This document shows, piece by piece, positions 47,796 to 56,569 of a stretch of DNA of 64,000 nt. The translations under genes and the position numbers were made by a program. Within the stretch, counting starts at the first letter, position 1. The number at the start of each line of letters is the position of its first letter. Source of the stretch: Novosphingobium capsulatum NBRC 12533 (GTDB taxonomy: Bacteria; Pseudomonadota; Alphaproteobacteria; Sphingomonadales; Sphingomonadaceae). Location: contig NZ_BCYV01000011.1 in NCBI RefSeq assembly GCF_001598375.1, positions 124,001-188,000 of the forward strand, in the 5' to 3' direction. The notes below the pieces were generated by a model, which was not told the origin of the DNA, made no database searches, and saw nothing but the letters and a program-made list of their open reading frames with translations.

Positions 47796-48638
47796 TCACT
47801 CGAGCAATACCGGCTCCGCCGCAATCGCCAGCGTATAGCCCTGCCAGCGATCGAACTGCCCAGCCAAGTGACCCAGTTCGTGTTCGGCATAGTGCAGCGC
47901 GTCGTCACCCAGCAGCAGGACCAGCGGTGGCTCGGGCTCATCCAGCGCGGCCAGGATCGCCTGCGCGGCCAGCGTGGGGCAGCCCGGCTCGTTGCCGTGC
48001 TTGTCCTGCAGGATCTGGCGCGCCAGATGCGCGGTGCCGGCATAATCGGCGATGACTGGATCGGCGCCGGGCAGGCGGTCGGCGGAAAAGGCGGTGCGCA
48101 GTCCGCCGGGCGCCACGTTGGTCACCTTGATGCCCAAGGGGGCCACTTCCTGCGCGAGGGTGCGGCCGATGCATTCCAGCGCAAACTTGGTGGCGCCATA
48201 GATCGCCGTGCCATGCCAGGCCGCCAGGCCCGAAACCGAGGTGATGTTGACGATGTGCCCGGCGCCGCGGGCGCGCATGGCGGGAAGTGCGGCCTTGATT
48301 ACCGCCAGCGGGCCGAACACATTGACATCGAACAGCGCGCGCGCATCGGCCAGGCTGGTTTCCTCCACCGCGCCGGTAAAGCCGCGTCCGGCGTTGTTGA
48401 CCACGTAATCAAGCGGGCCGACCAGCCCCTGCGCGGTGCGCATCACCACCTGCACGGCGGCTTCGTCGGTCACGTCCAGCTTCATCGCATGAGCGCGGCC
48501 GGGGGCAAGGGCAGTAAACATTTCCGCGTCGGCCTGCGCGCGCACCGTGCCCACCACGGCATCGCCACGCCCCAGCGCGGCGCGGGCCAGGGCCAGACCC
48601 AGGCCCGAACTGACGCCGGTGATGAACCAGTTTGCCAT
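47796..48638 (-). CDS. Short-chain dehydrogenase/reductase
   Basis: 280 residues. It is a classical SDR with cofactor motif TGVSSGLG near residues 7-14, NNAG, and active site Ser in ITSVSG and Tyr-x3-Lys in YGATK. An Asp after LDV follows the adenine-binding strand. The substrate is unknown. Start ATG 48638 has AAGGA 7 bases upstream; ATG 48644 is possible. It is divergent from the RutA-like gene and could oxidise an alcohol made in the pathway. Confidence 0.87.
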   Translation of the reverse strand: MANWFITGVSSGLGLALARAALGRGDAVVGTVRAQADAEMFTALAPGRAHAMKLDVTDEAAVQVVMRTAQGLVGPLDYVVNNAGRGFTGAVEETSLADARALFDVNVFGPLAVIKAALPAMRARGAGHIVNITSVSGLAAWHGTAIYGATKFALECIGRTLAQEVAPLGIKVTNVAPGGLRTAFSADRLPGADPVIADYAGTAHLARQILQDKHGNEPGCPTLAAQAILAALDEPEPPLVLLLGDDALHYAEHELGHLAGQFDRWQGYTLAIAAEPVLLE

Positions 48639-48856
48639 GCGCATTCCTTCTGTTGGTTTGCGCCAGGGCTAGTTGGATGTGGCGGGCGCGTCTTGCCGTG
48701 GCGCGCATGGATTTGTGCGCCAGCGCCGGAGTTCATGCGCTGCACAAACCTTCGTGCGCGTGGTGACAAGATGCGCGGGCCAAGCCGCCCTAGCTTGCCC
48801 GTGATCCCAACCCGCGCCACACATCCTGTTCATCACTGCAAAATCACGGACCAGCC

Positions 48857-49987
48857 ATGACCGAACCCACTACCACGGTTGCGCATTTCGGCCTTCCTTC
48901 CGACAGCGGCGGGCGCGACATCGGCATCTTCATGCCGATGGCCAACGGCGGCTGGATCATTTCAAAGAATTCGCCGCGGCTCGATGGCTCCTATGGCTAT
49001 AATCTGGAAGTGGCCAAGCTGGCCGATACCATGGGGCTGGACTTCATCATGGCTATGGCCAAGTTCAAAGGCTATGGCGGCGAGATCCAGCACTGGGAAT
49101 CCTCGCTCGACAGCCCGCTGATGATGGCCGGCCTGGCCCAGGCGACCAGCCGGGTAAAGGTCTGGGCGACGATCCACACCCTGCTGCAAAATCCGGCGGT
49201 GGCGGCCAAGATGATTGCCACGCTCGATCAGATCAGCGGGGGCCGCGCCGGGCTCAACGTGGTGACCGGCGCCTACAAGGGCGAATTTGCCCAGATGGGC
49301 GCCTGGCCCGAAGGCGTCGACCATGACGAGCGCTATGTCCTGGCCACCGAGTGGATCGAGAACATCAAGCGGCTGTGGAGCGAAGACCGGGTCACCGCCC
49401 ATGGCAAGTATTTCACGCTGGACGATTGCACGTCGTGGCCCAAGCCGCAGCAGCGCCCGTTCCTGGTCTGCGCCGGCACGTCCAAGGCCGGCGTGCGCTT
49501 TACCGCCGAGCACATGGACGCGCTGTTCCTGGCGGGCAACAACCTGGACGAACTGATTGCCAACACGCACAAGGCCAAGGCCGGCGCGCTGGAACTGGGC
49601 CACGCCATCCGCACCTATTCGATGATGATCCTGGTCATTGGCGAAACCGATGCAGAGGCCGAGGCCATGGTGCAATCCTATCGCGATGGGCTGGATGAAG
49701 AGACGCTGTGGGGCATGATGCGCGCCTATGGCATGCTCGATGCTGAAATCGGCAAGGAGAACGATTTCACCCGCAAGGCGCGATCGGCGCTGATGGCCCC
49801 GCATGTGGCTGGCTCCCCCGAGACGGTGCTCGCGCAGCTGACCGAAATCTTTGAAAAGACTGCGCTTGACGGGCTGATGCTGATCTTCCCCGATTACCTG
49901 ACGATGCTGCCGGTCTTTGCCGAAAAGATCCTGCCCGTTCTGCGCGCGCGCTTTCCCGGCAAGATCAAGGAGGCGATCGATGCCTGA
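48857..49987 (+). CDS. RutA-like flavin-dependent monooxygenase (luciferase family)
   Basis: 376 residues. The LLM fold resembles RutA, the pyrimidine ring-opening monooxygenase: FMPMANGGWIIS, MAMAKFKGYGG, HWESSLDSPLMMAGLA, DQISGGRAGLNVVTGAYK and NDC-like DDCTSW. RutA uses FMN and O2 to open uracil or thymine between N3 and C4. No rutC-F or flavin reductase gene lies near. The next gene, an isochorismatase hydrolase, overlaps by 8 bases, mirroring the RutA-RutB order. The substrate may be a different ring, so I give no gene symbol. Confidence 0.85.
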   Translation: MTEPTTTVAHFGLPSDSGGRDIGIFMPMANGGWIISKNSPRLDGSYGYNLEVAKLADTMGLDFIMAMAKFKGYGGEIQHWESSLDSPLMMAGLAQATSRVKVWATIHTLLQNPAVAAKMIATLDQISGGRAGLNVVTGAYKGEFAQMGAWPEGVDHDERYVLATEWIENIKRLWSEDRVTAHGKYFTLDDCTSWPKPQQRPFLVCAGTSKAGVRFTAEHMDALFLAGNNLDELIANTHKAKAGALELGHAIRTYSMMILVIGETDAEAEAMVQSYRDGLDEETLWGMMRAYGMLDAEIGKENDFTRKARSALMAPHVAGSPETVLAQLTEIFEKTALDGLMLIFPDYLTMLPVFAEKILPVLRARFPGKIKEAIDA

Positions 49988-50654
49988 GCCGGCGGCCCAG
50001 ACCGTGATCGATCCGGCCACCGCCTTGCCGCACGTGGCCCAGCCAGGCGCGATGATCGCGCCGGCGCGCACCGCGCTGGTGGTGGTCGATGTGCAGGTCG
50101 ATTTCGCCGCGCCGCACGGCGTGGTCGCCGGTTATGGCGCAGACATGACCGAATCCGACAAGGCGGTCGACCGGATCGAGGAACTGGTCGCCGCTGCCCG
50201 CGCGGCCGGCGTCACCGTAGCCTTCATGCGGGTGATGACCCGGCCGGAAAGCGACAGCCAGGCGCTGAAAACCTGGATGGCCAGGCGTGGCTCTCCTGGC
50301 GGCGAGGCGATCTGCCGGATCGGCAGCGGCGGCGAGGATTACTGGCGCGTGGCGCCCCGGCCAGGCGATATCGAGATTGCCAAGCTGGCCTATTCCAGCT
50401 TCCACGGCACCGACCTTGATATGCAATTGCGTGCGCGCGGTATCGATACCCTGGTGATGACCGGGCTGACGACCGACTGCTGCGTCGATTCCACCACGCG
50501 CGATGCGTTTCATCACAACTACCACACCTTTGTGGTGTCTGATGCCTGCGCTGCGGCCGAGCCTGATCTGCATGTGCACGCGCTCAAGGCTATGGCGCAG
50601 CATTGCTCGCTGCTGACGACCAGCGCCGCCGTGGTGGGGGCTTGGCGCGCATGA
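49980..50654 (+). CDS. Isochorismatase-family amidohydrolase, RutB-like
   Basis: 224 residues. The catalytic triad of the cysteine hydrolase family is Asp37 (VVVDVQ), Lys135 (EIAKLAYSSF) and Cys168 (TTDCCVDST). RutB hydrolyses ureidoacrylate; relatives split biuret, N-carbamoyl compounds or nicotinamide. A perfect AAGGAGG (49967-49973) sits 6 bases before ATG 49980, inside the RutA-like gene. The stop overlaps the amidohydrolase start as ATGA. It probably hydrolyses the ring-opened product of the monooxygenase. Confidence 0.87.
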   Translation: MPEPAAQTVIDPATALPHVAQPGAMIAPARTALVVVDVQVDFAAPHGVVAGYGADMTESDKAVDRIEELVAAARAAGVTVAFMRVMTRPESDSQALKTWMARRGSPGGEAICRIGSGGEDYWRVAPRPGDIEIAKLAYSSFHGTDLDMQLRARGIDTLVMTGLTTDCCVDSTTRDAFHHNYHTFVVSDACAAAEPDLHVHALKAMAQHCSLLTTSAAVVGAWRA

Positions 50655-52060
50655 GCCCTGACGGGGACGGCCCTATCGCTGCCGATTTCGTGATCCGCAA
50701 CGCGTGGATCGTGACGATGGACGCCGCGCGGCAGATCTGGCGCGATGGCGCGCTAGCCGTGGCGGGCGATCGCATCGTGGCGGTGGGCCCGACCGCGCAG
50801 GTCATGGCCCAGGTTACCGCGCGCGACGTGATCGATGGCAGCCGCTTCGTGCTGACGCCGGGGCTGGTCAATTGCCACGTGCACATCACTGGCGAGCCGA
50901 TCACGCGCGGCTATGTGCCCGATGACACCGATTGGCGCACCAACGTGTTCGATTGGCTGATCCCCACCTATCTGGCGCAGACCCCGGCCGAGGAACAGCT
51001 TGCCGCCACGCTGGCCTCGGTGGAAATGCTTAAGAACGGGGTGACCACGTTCATCGAGGCCGGGACGATCCTGGATCTGCCCGCCGTGATGGAGGCGGTT
51101 GACGCCGTGGGCATTCGTGGCCGGCTGGGGCAGTGGATCCAGGATCGCGCCTTTGCGCCCACCGACGATCAGGCTGCGCTTACGCGCGATGCCATCGCCC
51201 GGCTCGAAAGCCAGCTGGATCGCTGGCCGGTTGCTGATGACAAGCGCCTGGCGGCCTGGGGCTGTCTGGTCGGACACAACACCGCCACAGACGACCTGTG
51301 GCGCGCCGCCACGACCATGGTGCGCGAACGCGGTGTGGGCATTACCGCGCATATGAGCGCTGATCCGGCCGATCCCGACTATTACCTTGCCACCACCGGC
51401 AAGCGCGCCTTGCTCCATCTGGAAGAACTGGGCGCGTTGGGCGATCATCTTTCGCTCACGCACATGATCCACCTCGATGACGCCGAGGTGGCCGCCGTGG
51501 CGCGCAGCGGCATGCTGGTGACGCATTGCCCGCTCACCGCGATGAAGGGCGGCTATGGCGTGACCAGCCATGGCAAGTTCCCGGAAATGCAGGCGGCGGG
51601 CGTGCCGATCCAGCTGGGCACCGATGGCAACAACAACGGCAATATCGCCGATCTGATGCGCGCGATGTATCTGCTCGCGGGCCTGTTCAAGGATGCGCGG
51701 CGCGATGGTGACCTGTTCCCCGCGCATGCCGTGCTGGAATGCGCCACGCTGCATGGTGCGGCGGCGGCGGGCCTGGCTGGAACGGTCGGCGCTCTGGTGC
51801 CGGGCATGAAGGCCGATTTCGTGGCGCACGATCGCAACCGCCCGGAATGGACGCCGCTGCTCAACGTGATCAACCAGCTCGTCTGGTCGGCCGATGGACG
51901 CGGCGTGCACAGCGTGTGGGTGGACGGGCAGCGCCTGGTCGACAATTATCGGATGACGAACGTGGATGAAGAAGCGCTCTATGCCCAGATTCAGGATGCC
52001 GCGCCGGGCCTGATCGCGCGGGCCGGCAAGACGATCCCTTGCGCCTGGCCGGTGGCTTGA
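50651..52060 (+). CDS. TRZ/ATZ-type amidohydrolase (2)
   Basis: 469 residues. Metal site NCHVHIT (His76, His78), GITAHMS, LTHMIHL and LGTDGNN. It shares WSADGRGVHSVWVDG and MKGGYG with the paralog at 37187 (which has LKGGYQ). It overlaps the isochorismatase gene (ATGA) and is 2 bases from MFS3, so monooxygenase, hydrolase, amidohydrolase and transporter form one operon. Deamination or dehalogenation of a heterocycle is the likely chemistry, as for the family. The substrate is unknown. Confidence 0.87.
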   Translation: MSPDGDGPIAADFVIRNAWIVTMDAARQIWRDGALAVAGDRIVAVGPTAQVMAQVTARDVIDGSRFVLTPGLVNCHVHITGEPITRGYVPDDTDWRTNVFDWLIPTYLAQTPAEEQLAATLASVEMLKNGVTTFIEAGTILDLPAVMEAVDAVGIRGRLGQWIQDRAFAPTDDQAALTRDAIARLESQLDRWPVADDKRLAAWGCLVGHNTATDDLWRAATTMVRERGVGITAHMSADPADPDYYLATTGKRALLHLEELGALGDHLSLTHMIHLDDAEVAAVARSGMLVTHCPLTAMKGGYGVTSHGKFPEMQAAGVPIQLGTDGNNNGNIADLMRAMYLLAGLFKDARRDGDLFPAHAVLECATLHGAAAAGLAGTVGALVPGMKADFVAHDRNRPEWTPLLNVINQLVWSADGRGVHSVWVDGQRLVDNYRMTNVDEEALYAQIQDAAPGLIARAGKTIPCAWPVA

Positions 52061-52062
52061 CC

Positions 52063-53328
52063 ATGTCGGGTCGGGCAACCCAGCCGGGCACGGGTATCAC
52101 CAAGGGCACCAAGCCGATGCGTATCGTCATTCTGGGCGCGTTTGCCGCGCTCTATTTTCTGTTGATGGCTTCCACGTTCAATTCGTTGGGCCAGGTTCTG
52201 CCGATGATCGTGGCTGATCTGCACTTTACCTGGGCGCAGGCGGGCATGGGCTTTACCGTGCTGGGGATTGCCTGCGGGGCGGCCTCGATGCTGCCGGCAG
52301 CTGTCATCCGCCGCCATGGCGTGGCGGTTACGCTGCTGATCGGCATGGTGCAGCTTATTGCCGGATTTGCCGCGCTGGCCTGGATGCAGGGCGTGTGGAT
52401 GTATCTGCTCGCCACGCTGCTCTTGGGGCTGGGCTTCTGCTTTTGCGGGTCGATCGCGGCGGTCGATGCCATTGGCAATGCCTTTGACCGCAAGCGCTCC
52501 ACTGCCATCGGCCTCTATTTTACCGCTGGCAACCTGGGGGCGGTGGCTGGGCCGATCACCTTCTTCGCGATCCATTCGGCCACCGGCAGCTGGCGCCTCT
52601 ATTGGCTGGCCTGTGCCGCCGGCGCACTGGTGCTCGGGCTGTTCGCGGCGGCGGTGTGCGGCCGCTATGAACGCCGCGTCGGCGTGGTCCATGGCCCGGC
52701 CGATGAAGCGCCGCCTCCGCCCGAAGGCTGGACGGCGCGCGCGGCGCTGGCTTCATGGCAGTTCTGGATCGTGGTGCTGGCCTATACTGCGTGCCTGTTA
52801 ATCAACACCACCGTGCACAGCTTTGCCTATCAGCACATGCTCGAACACCGCGTGGCGCCGGGCGTGGCCACCGGGTTCATTTCGGCGGCGGCCTTTGTGG
52901 CGGCCGTGGCAGCGGCGCTCGCCGGTTTTGCCGGTCAGCGGGTCGATGCCCGCGCACTTACCGTGGTGGCGCTGGTGGGATCGGCATTTTCCTCGCTCGC
53001 GCTGATCCTGCCGCTGGGCACCGCCGCGCTGGGCTTTTTCGCGGTAACCTTTGGCATCGGCATCGGGGTTTCCACCGTGGGCACGGCCCTGCTGCTGCGC
53101 GGCTGGTTCGGCGGGCGCGCCGCGCTGGAGCTTTATTCGGTGATGACCGTGGTTTCCACCTCAGCTGCGATCGGGCCGAGCATCGGTGGGCACCTGCACG
53201 ATACGATGGGCAGCTTCGTGCCCAATTTCGCGGGCCAGGCGCTGATCGGCCTTGTCGTTGCGTTGGTGGTGGGGCTGGCCCGCCGCCCGGTGCCGCGCAC
53301 TGCAGCGGGGGATGCGGTGCTGGCGTGA
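52063..53328 (+). CDS. MFS transporter (3)
   Basis: 421 residues, 12 hydrophobic segments, starting with helix 1 at about residue 20 (LGAFAALYFLLMASTFN). ATG 52063 lies 2 bases after the amidohydrolase stop. It is the last gene of the RutA-like operon, so it probably imports the substrate or exports a product. It differs from MFS1 and MFS2. A long Pro/Glu-rich loop (DEAPPPPEGW) separates the halves. Confidence 0.83.
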   Translation: MSGRATQPGTGITKGTKPMRIVILGAFAALYFLLMASTFNSLGQVLPMIVADLHFTWAQAGMGFTVLGIACGAASMLPAAVIRRHGVAVTLLIGMVQLIAGFAALAWMQGVWMYLLATLLLGLGFCFCGSIAAVDAIGNAFDRKRSTAIGLYFTAGNLGAVAGPITFFAIHSATGSWRLYWLACAAGALVLGLFAAAVCGRYERRVGVVHGPADEAPPPPEGWTARAALASWQFWIVVLAYTACLLINTTVHSFAYQHMLEHRVAPGVATGFISAAAFVAAVAAALAGFAGQRVDARALTVVALVGSAFSSLALILPLGTAALGFFAVTFGIGIGVSTVGTALLLRGWFGGRAALELYSVMTVVSTSAAIGPSIGGHLHDTMGSFVPNFAGQALIGLVVALVVGLARRPVPRTAAGDAVLA

Positions 53329-53340
53329 CCTCTGCTGCGC

Positions 53341-53802
53341 CTATGCGCCGTGCTCGATGATCGTTTCCATCGCCACATAGGTCGATGTGCTCGCCACGTT
53401 GGGCAGGCTCGAAATCCGCTCTCCCAGCACGCGGCGATAGGCCAGGATATCGGCCGTGCGGATCTTGAGCAGATAATCGAAATGGCTGGCGATCATGTGG
53501 CATTCCTCCACCTCCTCCACCTGGAGGACGGCGCGGCGGAACGCGTCGAGCGCCTTTTCGCGGGTGTCTGACAGCTTCACCTGGGTAAACGCGATATGCG
53601 CCAGGCCTAGCTTGTGCGGATCGACCACGGCGCGAAAGCCACGGATGACGCCATCGGCCATCAGCCGCTTGAGCCGCGCCTGGCATGGCGTCTTGCTCAA
53701 GCCCACGCGGCGCGCGAGTTCGTTGATGCTCAGCCGCCCGTCGACACGCAGCTCTTCCACGATCTTGAGGTCAATGCGGTCAAGCGGAGACGGCTCTGTC
53801 AT
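53341..53802 (-). CDS. Lrp/AsnC-family transcriptional regulator
   Basis: 153 residues. It has an N-terminal helix-turn-helix (SINELARRVGLSKTPCQARL, ~24-43) and a C-terminal RAM ligand domain (VLQVEEVEECHMIASHFDYLLKI). The KTPCQARLKRL variant resembles PutR-type regulators of amino-acid catabolism. It is 8 bases downstream of the LacI gene, same direction, and convergent with the RutA-like operon. The target is unknown. Confidence 0.9.
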   Translation of the reverse strand: MTEPSPLDRIDLKIVEELRVDGRLSINELARRVGLSKTPCQARLKRLMADGVIRGFRAVVDPHKLGLAHIAFTQVKLSDTREKALDAFRRAVLQVEEVEECHMIASHFDYLLKIRTADILAYRRVLGERISSLPNVASTSTYVAMETIIEHGA

Positions 53803-53810
53803 CGGCTGGC

Positions 53811-54836
53811 TCAGGGCCGGGTAGAGCCGCGTACGACCAGGCGCACCGGCACGCGCCGCGCCGTCGCCGTCTCGCCCGAAATCATCGCCAGCAGGCGATC
53901 GACCAGCAGCGAGCCGGCCACCTCGAAATCGGATTCCACCGTGGTGAGCGGCGGCGTGGACCAGGCACCGGCACGCACGCCATCGAACCCGACGATGCCG
54001 ATCTGATCGGGCACGACCAGCCCGCGCCCGGCCAGTTCCTTGAGCGCGCCCAGCGCGATCTCGTCGCTCACGCCAAAGATCGCATCGAACGGCCGCCCGC
54101 TTTCGATCAGGGCCACGGCGGCCCGGCGGCCTTGCTCTTCGCGCGGCAGGCCACGCTCGATGCGCTGAAGCACCGGCTCCAGCCCGGCGCTTTCCATCGC
54201 TGTGGCATAGCCGTCATAGCGTTCCTTGAACTGCCGCTGTGGCGAGGTTTCCGAACCCAGGCACACGATATGGCGATAGCCGCGCACCAGCATGTGGCGC
54301 GTGGCCAGCGTGGCCCCGGCGTGGTTGTCGCTGCGCACCCAGGGGAAATCGTCCTGCGTCGCGCCCCAGCACACCCAGTGGCTGCCCTGGGGCAGGGCGC
54401 CGAAATAGTCCCAGGCCGCAGTGTTCTCGCTGGTGCCGATCACGATCATGCCGTCGGCCTTGCGGCGTTCCTGGTAATGGCCCCAGAAATTTTCCGGGCT
54501 GTCCTGAAACGCCACCAGCACCTCGAACCCGCGCGCGGCGGCGGCGGCGCAGGTGCTGCCCAGCAGGGCATAGTAGAAGGGATTGAGATCCTTGCGATCC
54601 TGCCCCGGCCGGCAGACCATGACTACCGCCAGCGTGCCGGTCTTGCCCCGGCGCAGGCGCGCGGCATTCTCGTCTACCTGATAGTTGAGCTTGCGCGCCG
54701 CCTCCATCACCCGCTGGCGGGTCGGCGCGCTGATCGACGGGTCACCGGCCAGCGCACGGCTGACGGTGGACTGGCTGACGCCGGCCGCTTCGGCCACGTC
54801 GAAACTGGTTACACGGGTGAGGCGCTTTTCGGCCAT
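53811..54836 (-). CDS. LacI-family transcriptional regulator
   Basis: 341 residues. It has an N-terminal LacI HTH (SFDVAEAAGVSQSTVSRALAG, ~11-31, followed by the hinge LNYQVDENAARLRRG) and a periplasmic-binding-like effector domain (ADGMIVIGTSE, IFGVSDEIALGALKELAGRGL, VGFDGV). It is upstream of the Lrp gene and probably co-transcribed. No sugar gene is adjacent. Effector unknown; LacI members usually sense sugars or nucleobases (PurR), so a link to the island is possible but not shown. Confidence 0.9.
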   Translation of the reverse strand: MAEKRLTRVTSFDVAEAAGVSQSTVSRALAGDPSISAPTRQRVMEAARKLNYQVDENAARLRRGKTGTLAVVMVCRPGQDRKDLNPFYYALLGSTCAAAAARGFEVLVAFQDSPENFWGHYQERRKADGMIVIGTSENTAAWDYFGALPQGSHWVCWGATQDDFPWVRSDNHAGATLATRHMLVRGYRHIVCLGSETSPQRQFKERYDGYATAMESAGLEPVLQRIERGLPREEQGRRAAVALIESGRPFDAIFGVSDEIALGALKELAGRGLVVPDQIGIVGFDGVRAGAWSTPPLTTVESDFEVAGSLLVDRLLAMISGETATARRVPVRLVVRGSTRP

Positions 54837-54864
54837 GGATCAAGATCTCTTTCGCGTGCAACAG

Positions 54865-55626
54865 TCAGCGGAAGCTGTCCTTGGCCGCGCGCAAGGCGGC
54901 AAAGGTGGCAACGGCGTCGCCGCCGCCCCAGCGGGATTGCAGGACGGGATCGTCGGCGCGCAGGAAGGGGTTGGTTTCTAATTCGCGCGCCAGCGGTGTG
55001 GGCACGGTTGGCAGGCCCTGCGCGCGCCGGGCAGCAACATCCTGCGCATAGGCGGCCAGCGCGGCATTGTCGGGATCGGCGTGCACGGCAAAGCGGGCAT
55101 TGCTGGCGGTATATTCGTGCGCGCAGTAAACCAGCGTTTCGGCCGGCAGCGCCTTGAGGCGCGTGAGGCTGGCCCAGAACTGCGGCGGGGTGCCTTCGAA
55201 CATGCGCCCGCAGCCCAGCGCAAACAGCGCGTCACCGACAAAAGCCAGGCCGGCATCGGGCAGGTGATAGGCGACATGGCCCAGCGTGTGCCCGCCCACG
55301 GCCAGCACCTGCACCACGTGATCGCCCAGGCGCACGGTGTCGCCGCCATCGACGGCGCGGTCAACGCCCGCGATCTTTGCGGTTTCCTGGGCCGGCGCGC
55401 TGATCGTGCAGCCAGTGGCGGCCTTGATCGCCGCGTTGCCCCCGGCATGATCGGCATGCCAGTGGGTGTTCCAGATCTGCGTGATCTGCCAGCCGCGCGC
55501 GGCCGCCTCGGCCAGATAGCGATCGGCATCGGGGGTGTCGATGCACACGGTTTCGCCGCTCGCGCTGTCATGCACGAGGTAGCCATAGTTGTCAGACAGG
55601 CAGGGAAACTGGTGAACTTCGATCAT
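54865..55626 (-). CDS. gloB: Hydroxyacylglutathione hydrolase (glyoxalase II)
   Basis: Hydrolyses S-lactoylglutathione to D-lactate and glutathione, completing methylglyoxal detoxification. It has 253 residues, the standard length. The metallo-beta-lactamase motif THWHADH is at 54-60, with GHTLGHV and GDALF further on and the C-terminal substrate helices (NPFLRAD). ATG 55626 is chosen to give MIEVHQFPCL, a family-like start. Confidence 0.95.
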   Translation of the reverse strand: MIEVHQFPCLSDNYGYLVHDSASGETVCIDTPDADRYLAEAAARGWQITQIWNTHWHADHAGGNAAIKAATGCTISAPAQETAKIAGVDRAVDGGDTVRLGDHVVQVLAVGGHTLGHVAYHLPDAGLAFVGDALFALGCGRMFEGTPPQFWASLTRLKALPAETLVYCAHEYTASNARFAVHADPDNAALAAYAQDVAARRAQGLPTVPTPLARELETNPFLRADDPVLQSRWGGGDAVATFAALRAAKDSFR

Positions 55627-55712
55627 CGCCCTCGCTCCTCGCGTTCCCTCATAGCGGAAATGCTGCAAAGCAAAAGACGGCAAACGGCGGTTAACCGGCG
55701 CGGCGCCACTGC

Positions 55713-56291
55713 TCAGTCGATGCGGGCCAGGCGCGCGACATGGGCAAAGGCCTGGCGCGCCCCGGCAATCGCCTCGGCTTCCTGCCCGGCATCGAGGGGT
55801 ACGGCATCGAGCGCGTCGGTAAAATCGCGCCAATGCGCGGCCGGTCCATCGCCCCATGGCGCCAGGTGGCGGGCGCCGAATGTGTCGGAGAGGCCGATGC
55901 GCATGACCAGCTTGCGCAGCACTGCCGCGCCCAGGTTCGAGCCTTCGGCCACATAGAGCCATCCCAGCGCGGCGCCGAGCGTGGGCTGCGGCGGGGCCGG
56001 CAGTGGAGGGGAGGGCGCATCAAGGCCAAGATCAGCCATGTCTTGCAGCACCAGCGGCAGCCGGCAGCGGTCTGCCAGGCCGGGCAGGACAGCCTGCAGC
56101 GCGGCATCGCCATAGAGCGGCGCGACCGTGCGGTGAAAGCCCAGTTGCATGGCCAGGAAGCTGGCATAGCCTTCGCGGCTGGCAAAACTTTCCCGCGCCA
56201 TCAGCGCCGCATCCAGCGCCGCATGCACATCGCGCGTCGCCTCGCGCAGGCGCTGGGCGCGGCCGGGATGGGGCTGGGTGGGTGAGGGCAT
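55713..56291 (-). CDS. Biliverdin-producing heme oxygenase (BphO-like)
   Basis: 192 residues. Proximal His23 is in TRDVHAALD, and the distal helix with flexible glycines is LYVAEGSNLGAAVL (about 113-126). The family cleaves heme to biliverdin, CO and iron, for iron recovery or to feed a bacteriophytochrome. No phytochrome gene is in the window. It is 86 bases upstream of gloB in the same orientation, but a functional link is not evident. Confidence 0.85.
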   Translation of the reverse strand: MPSPTQPHPGRAQRLREATRDVHAALDAALMARESFASREGYASFLAMQLGFHRTVAPLYGDAALQAVLPGLADRCRLPLVLQDMADLGLDAPSPPLPAPPQPTLGAALGWLYVAEGSNLGAAVLRKLVMRIGLSDTFGARHLAPWGDGPAAHWRDFTDALDAVPLDAGQEAEAIAGARQAFAHVARLARID

Positions 56292-56337
56292 GCGCGCGGT
56301 CTATTCTCGGGATCTGTAGGGATGGAATGTGTACCAT

Positions 56338-56421
56338 GCTCCGCTCGTCCTGAGCTGGACGAAGGACGCGAAGCGCAGCGCTGAGTTGCGACAGCCCTTC
56401 GACAAGCTCAGGGCGAACGGA
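56338..56421. repeat. REP-like pair, family B
   Basis: A degenerate forward unit (about 56338-56366, CGTCCTGAGCTGGACGAAGGACG) and a good inverse unit (56394-56420, CCCTTCGACAAGCTCAGGGC). Related to 13603-13728 and 41881-41953. It lies between the heme oxygenase and rpsA genes. Confidence 0.7.
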
Positions 56422-56486
56422 ACGCGGAGGTGGCGTCGTATGATGCATCTAACGTAGGCGGTGTGCTCCGAAAACGCCACTGCATG

Positions 56487-56523
56487 AAAAAGCCCGCCCG
56501 GCGCGGTGCCAGGCGGGCTTTTT
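56487..56523 (-). terminator. Intrinsic terminator of rpsA
   Basis: GCCCGCC/GGCGGGC stem framed by A5 and T5 runs, so it works on both strands. It lies 46 bases past the rpsA stop and is presumably its terminator. Confidence 0.88.
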
Positions 56524-56569
56524 CGGTCTCTCGGTTGGCAGGGGCCGCATGGCCCCCGCCAGGCCGGGA

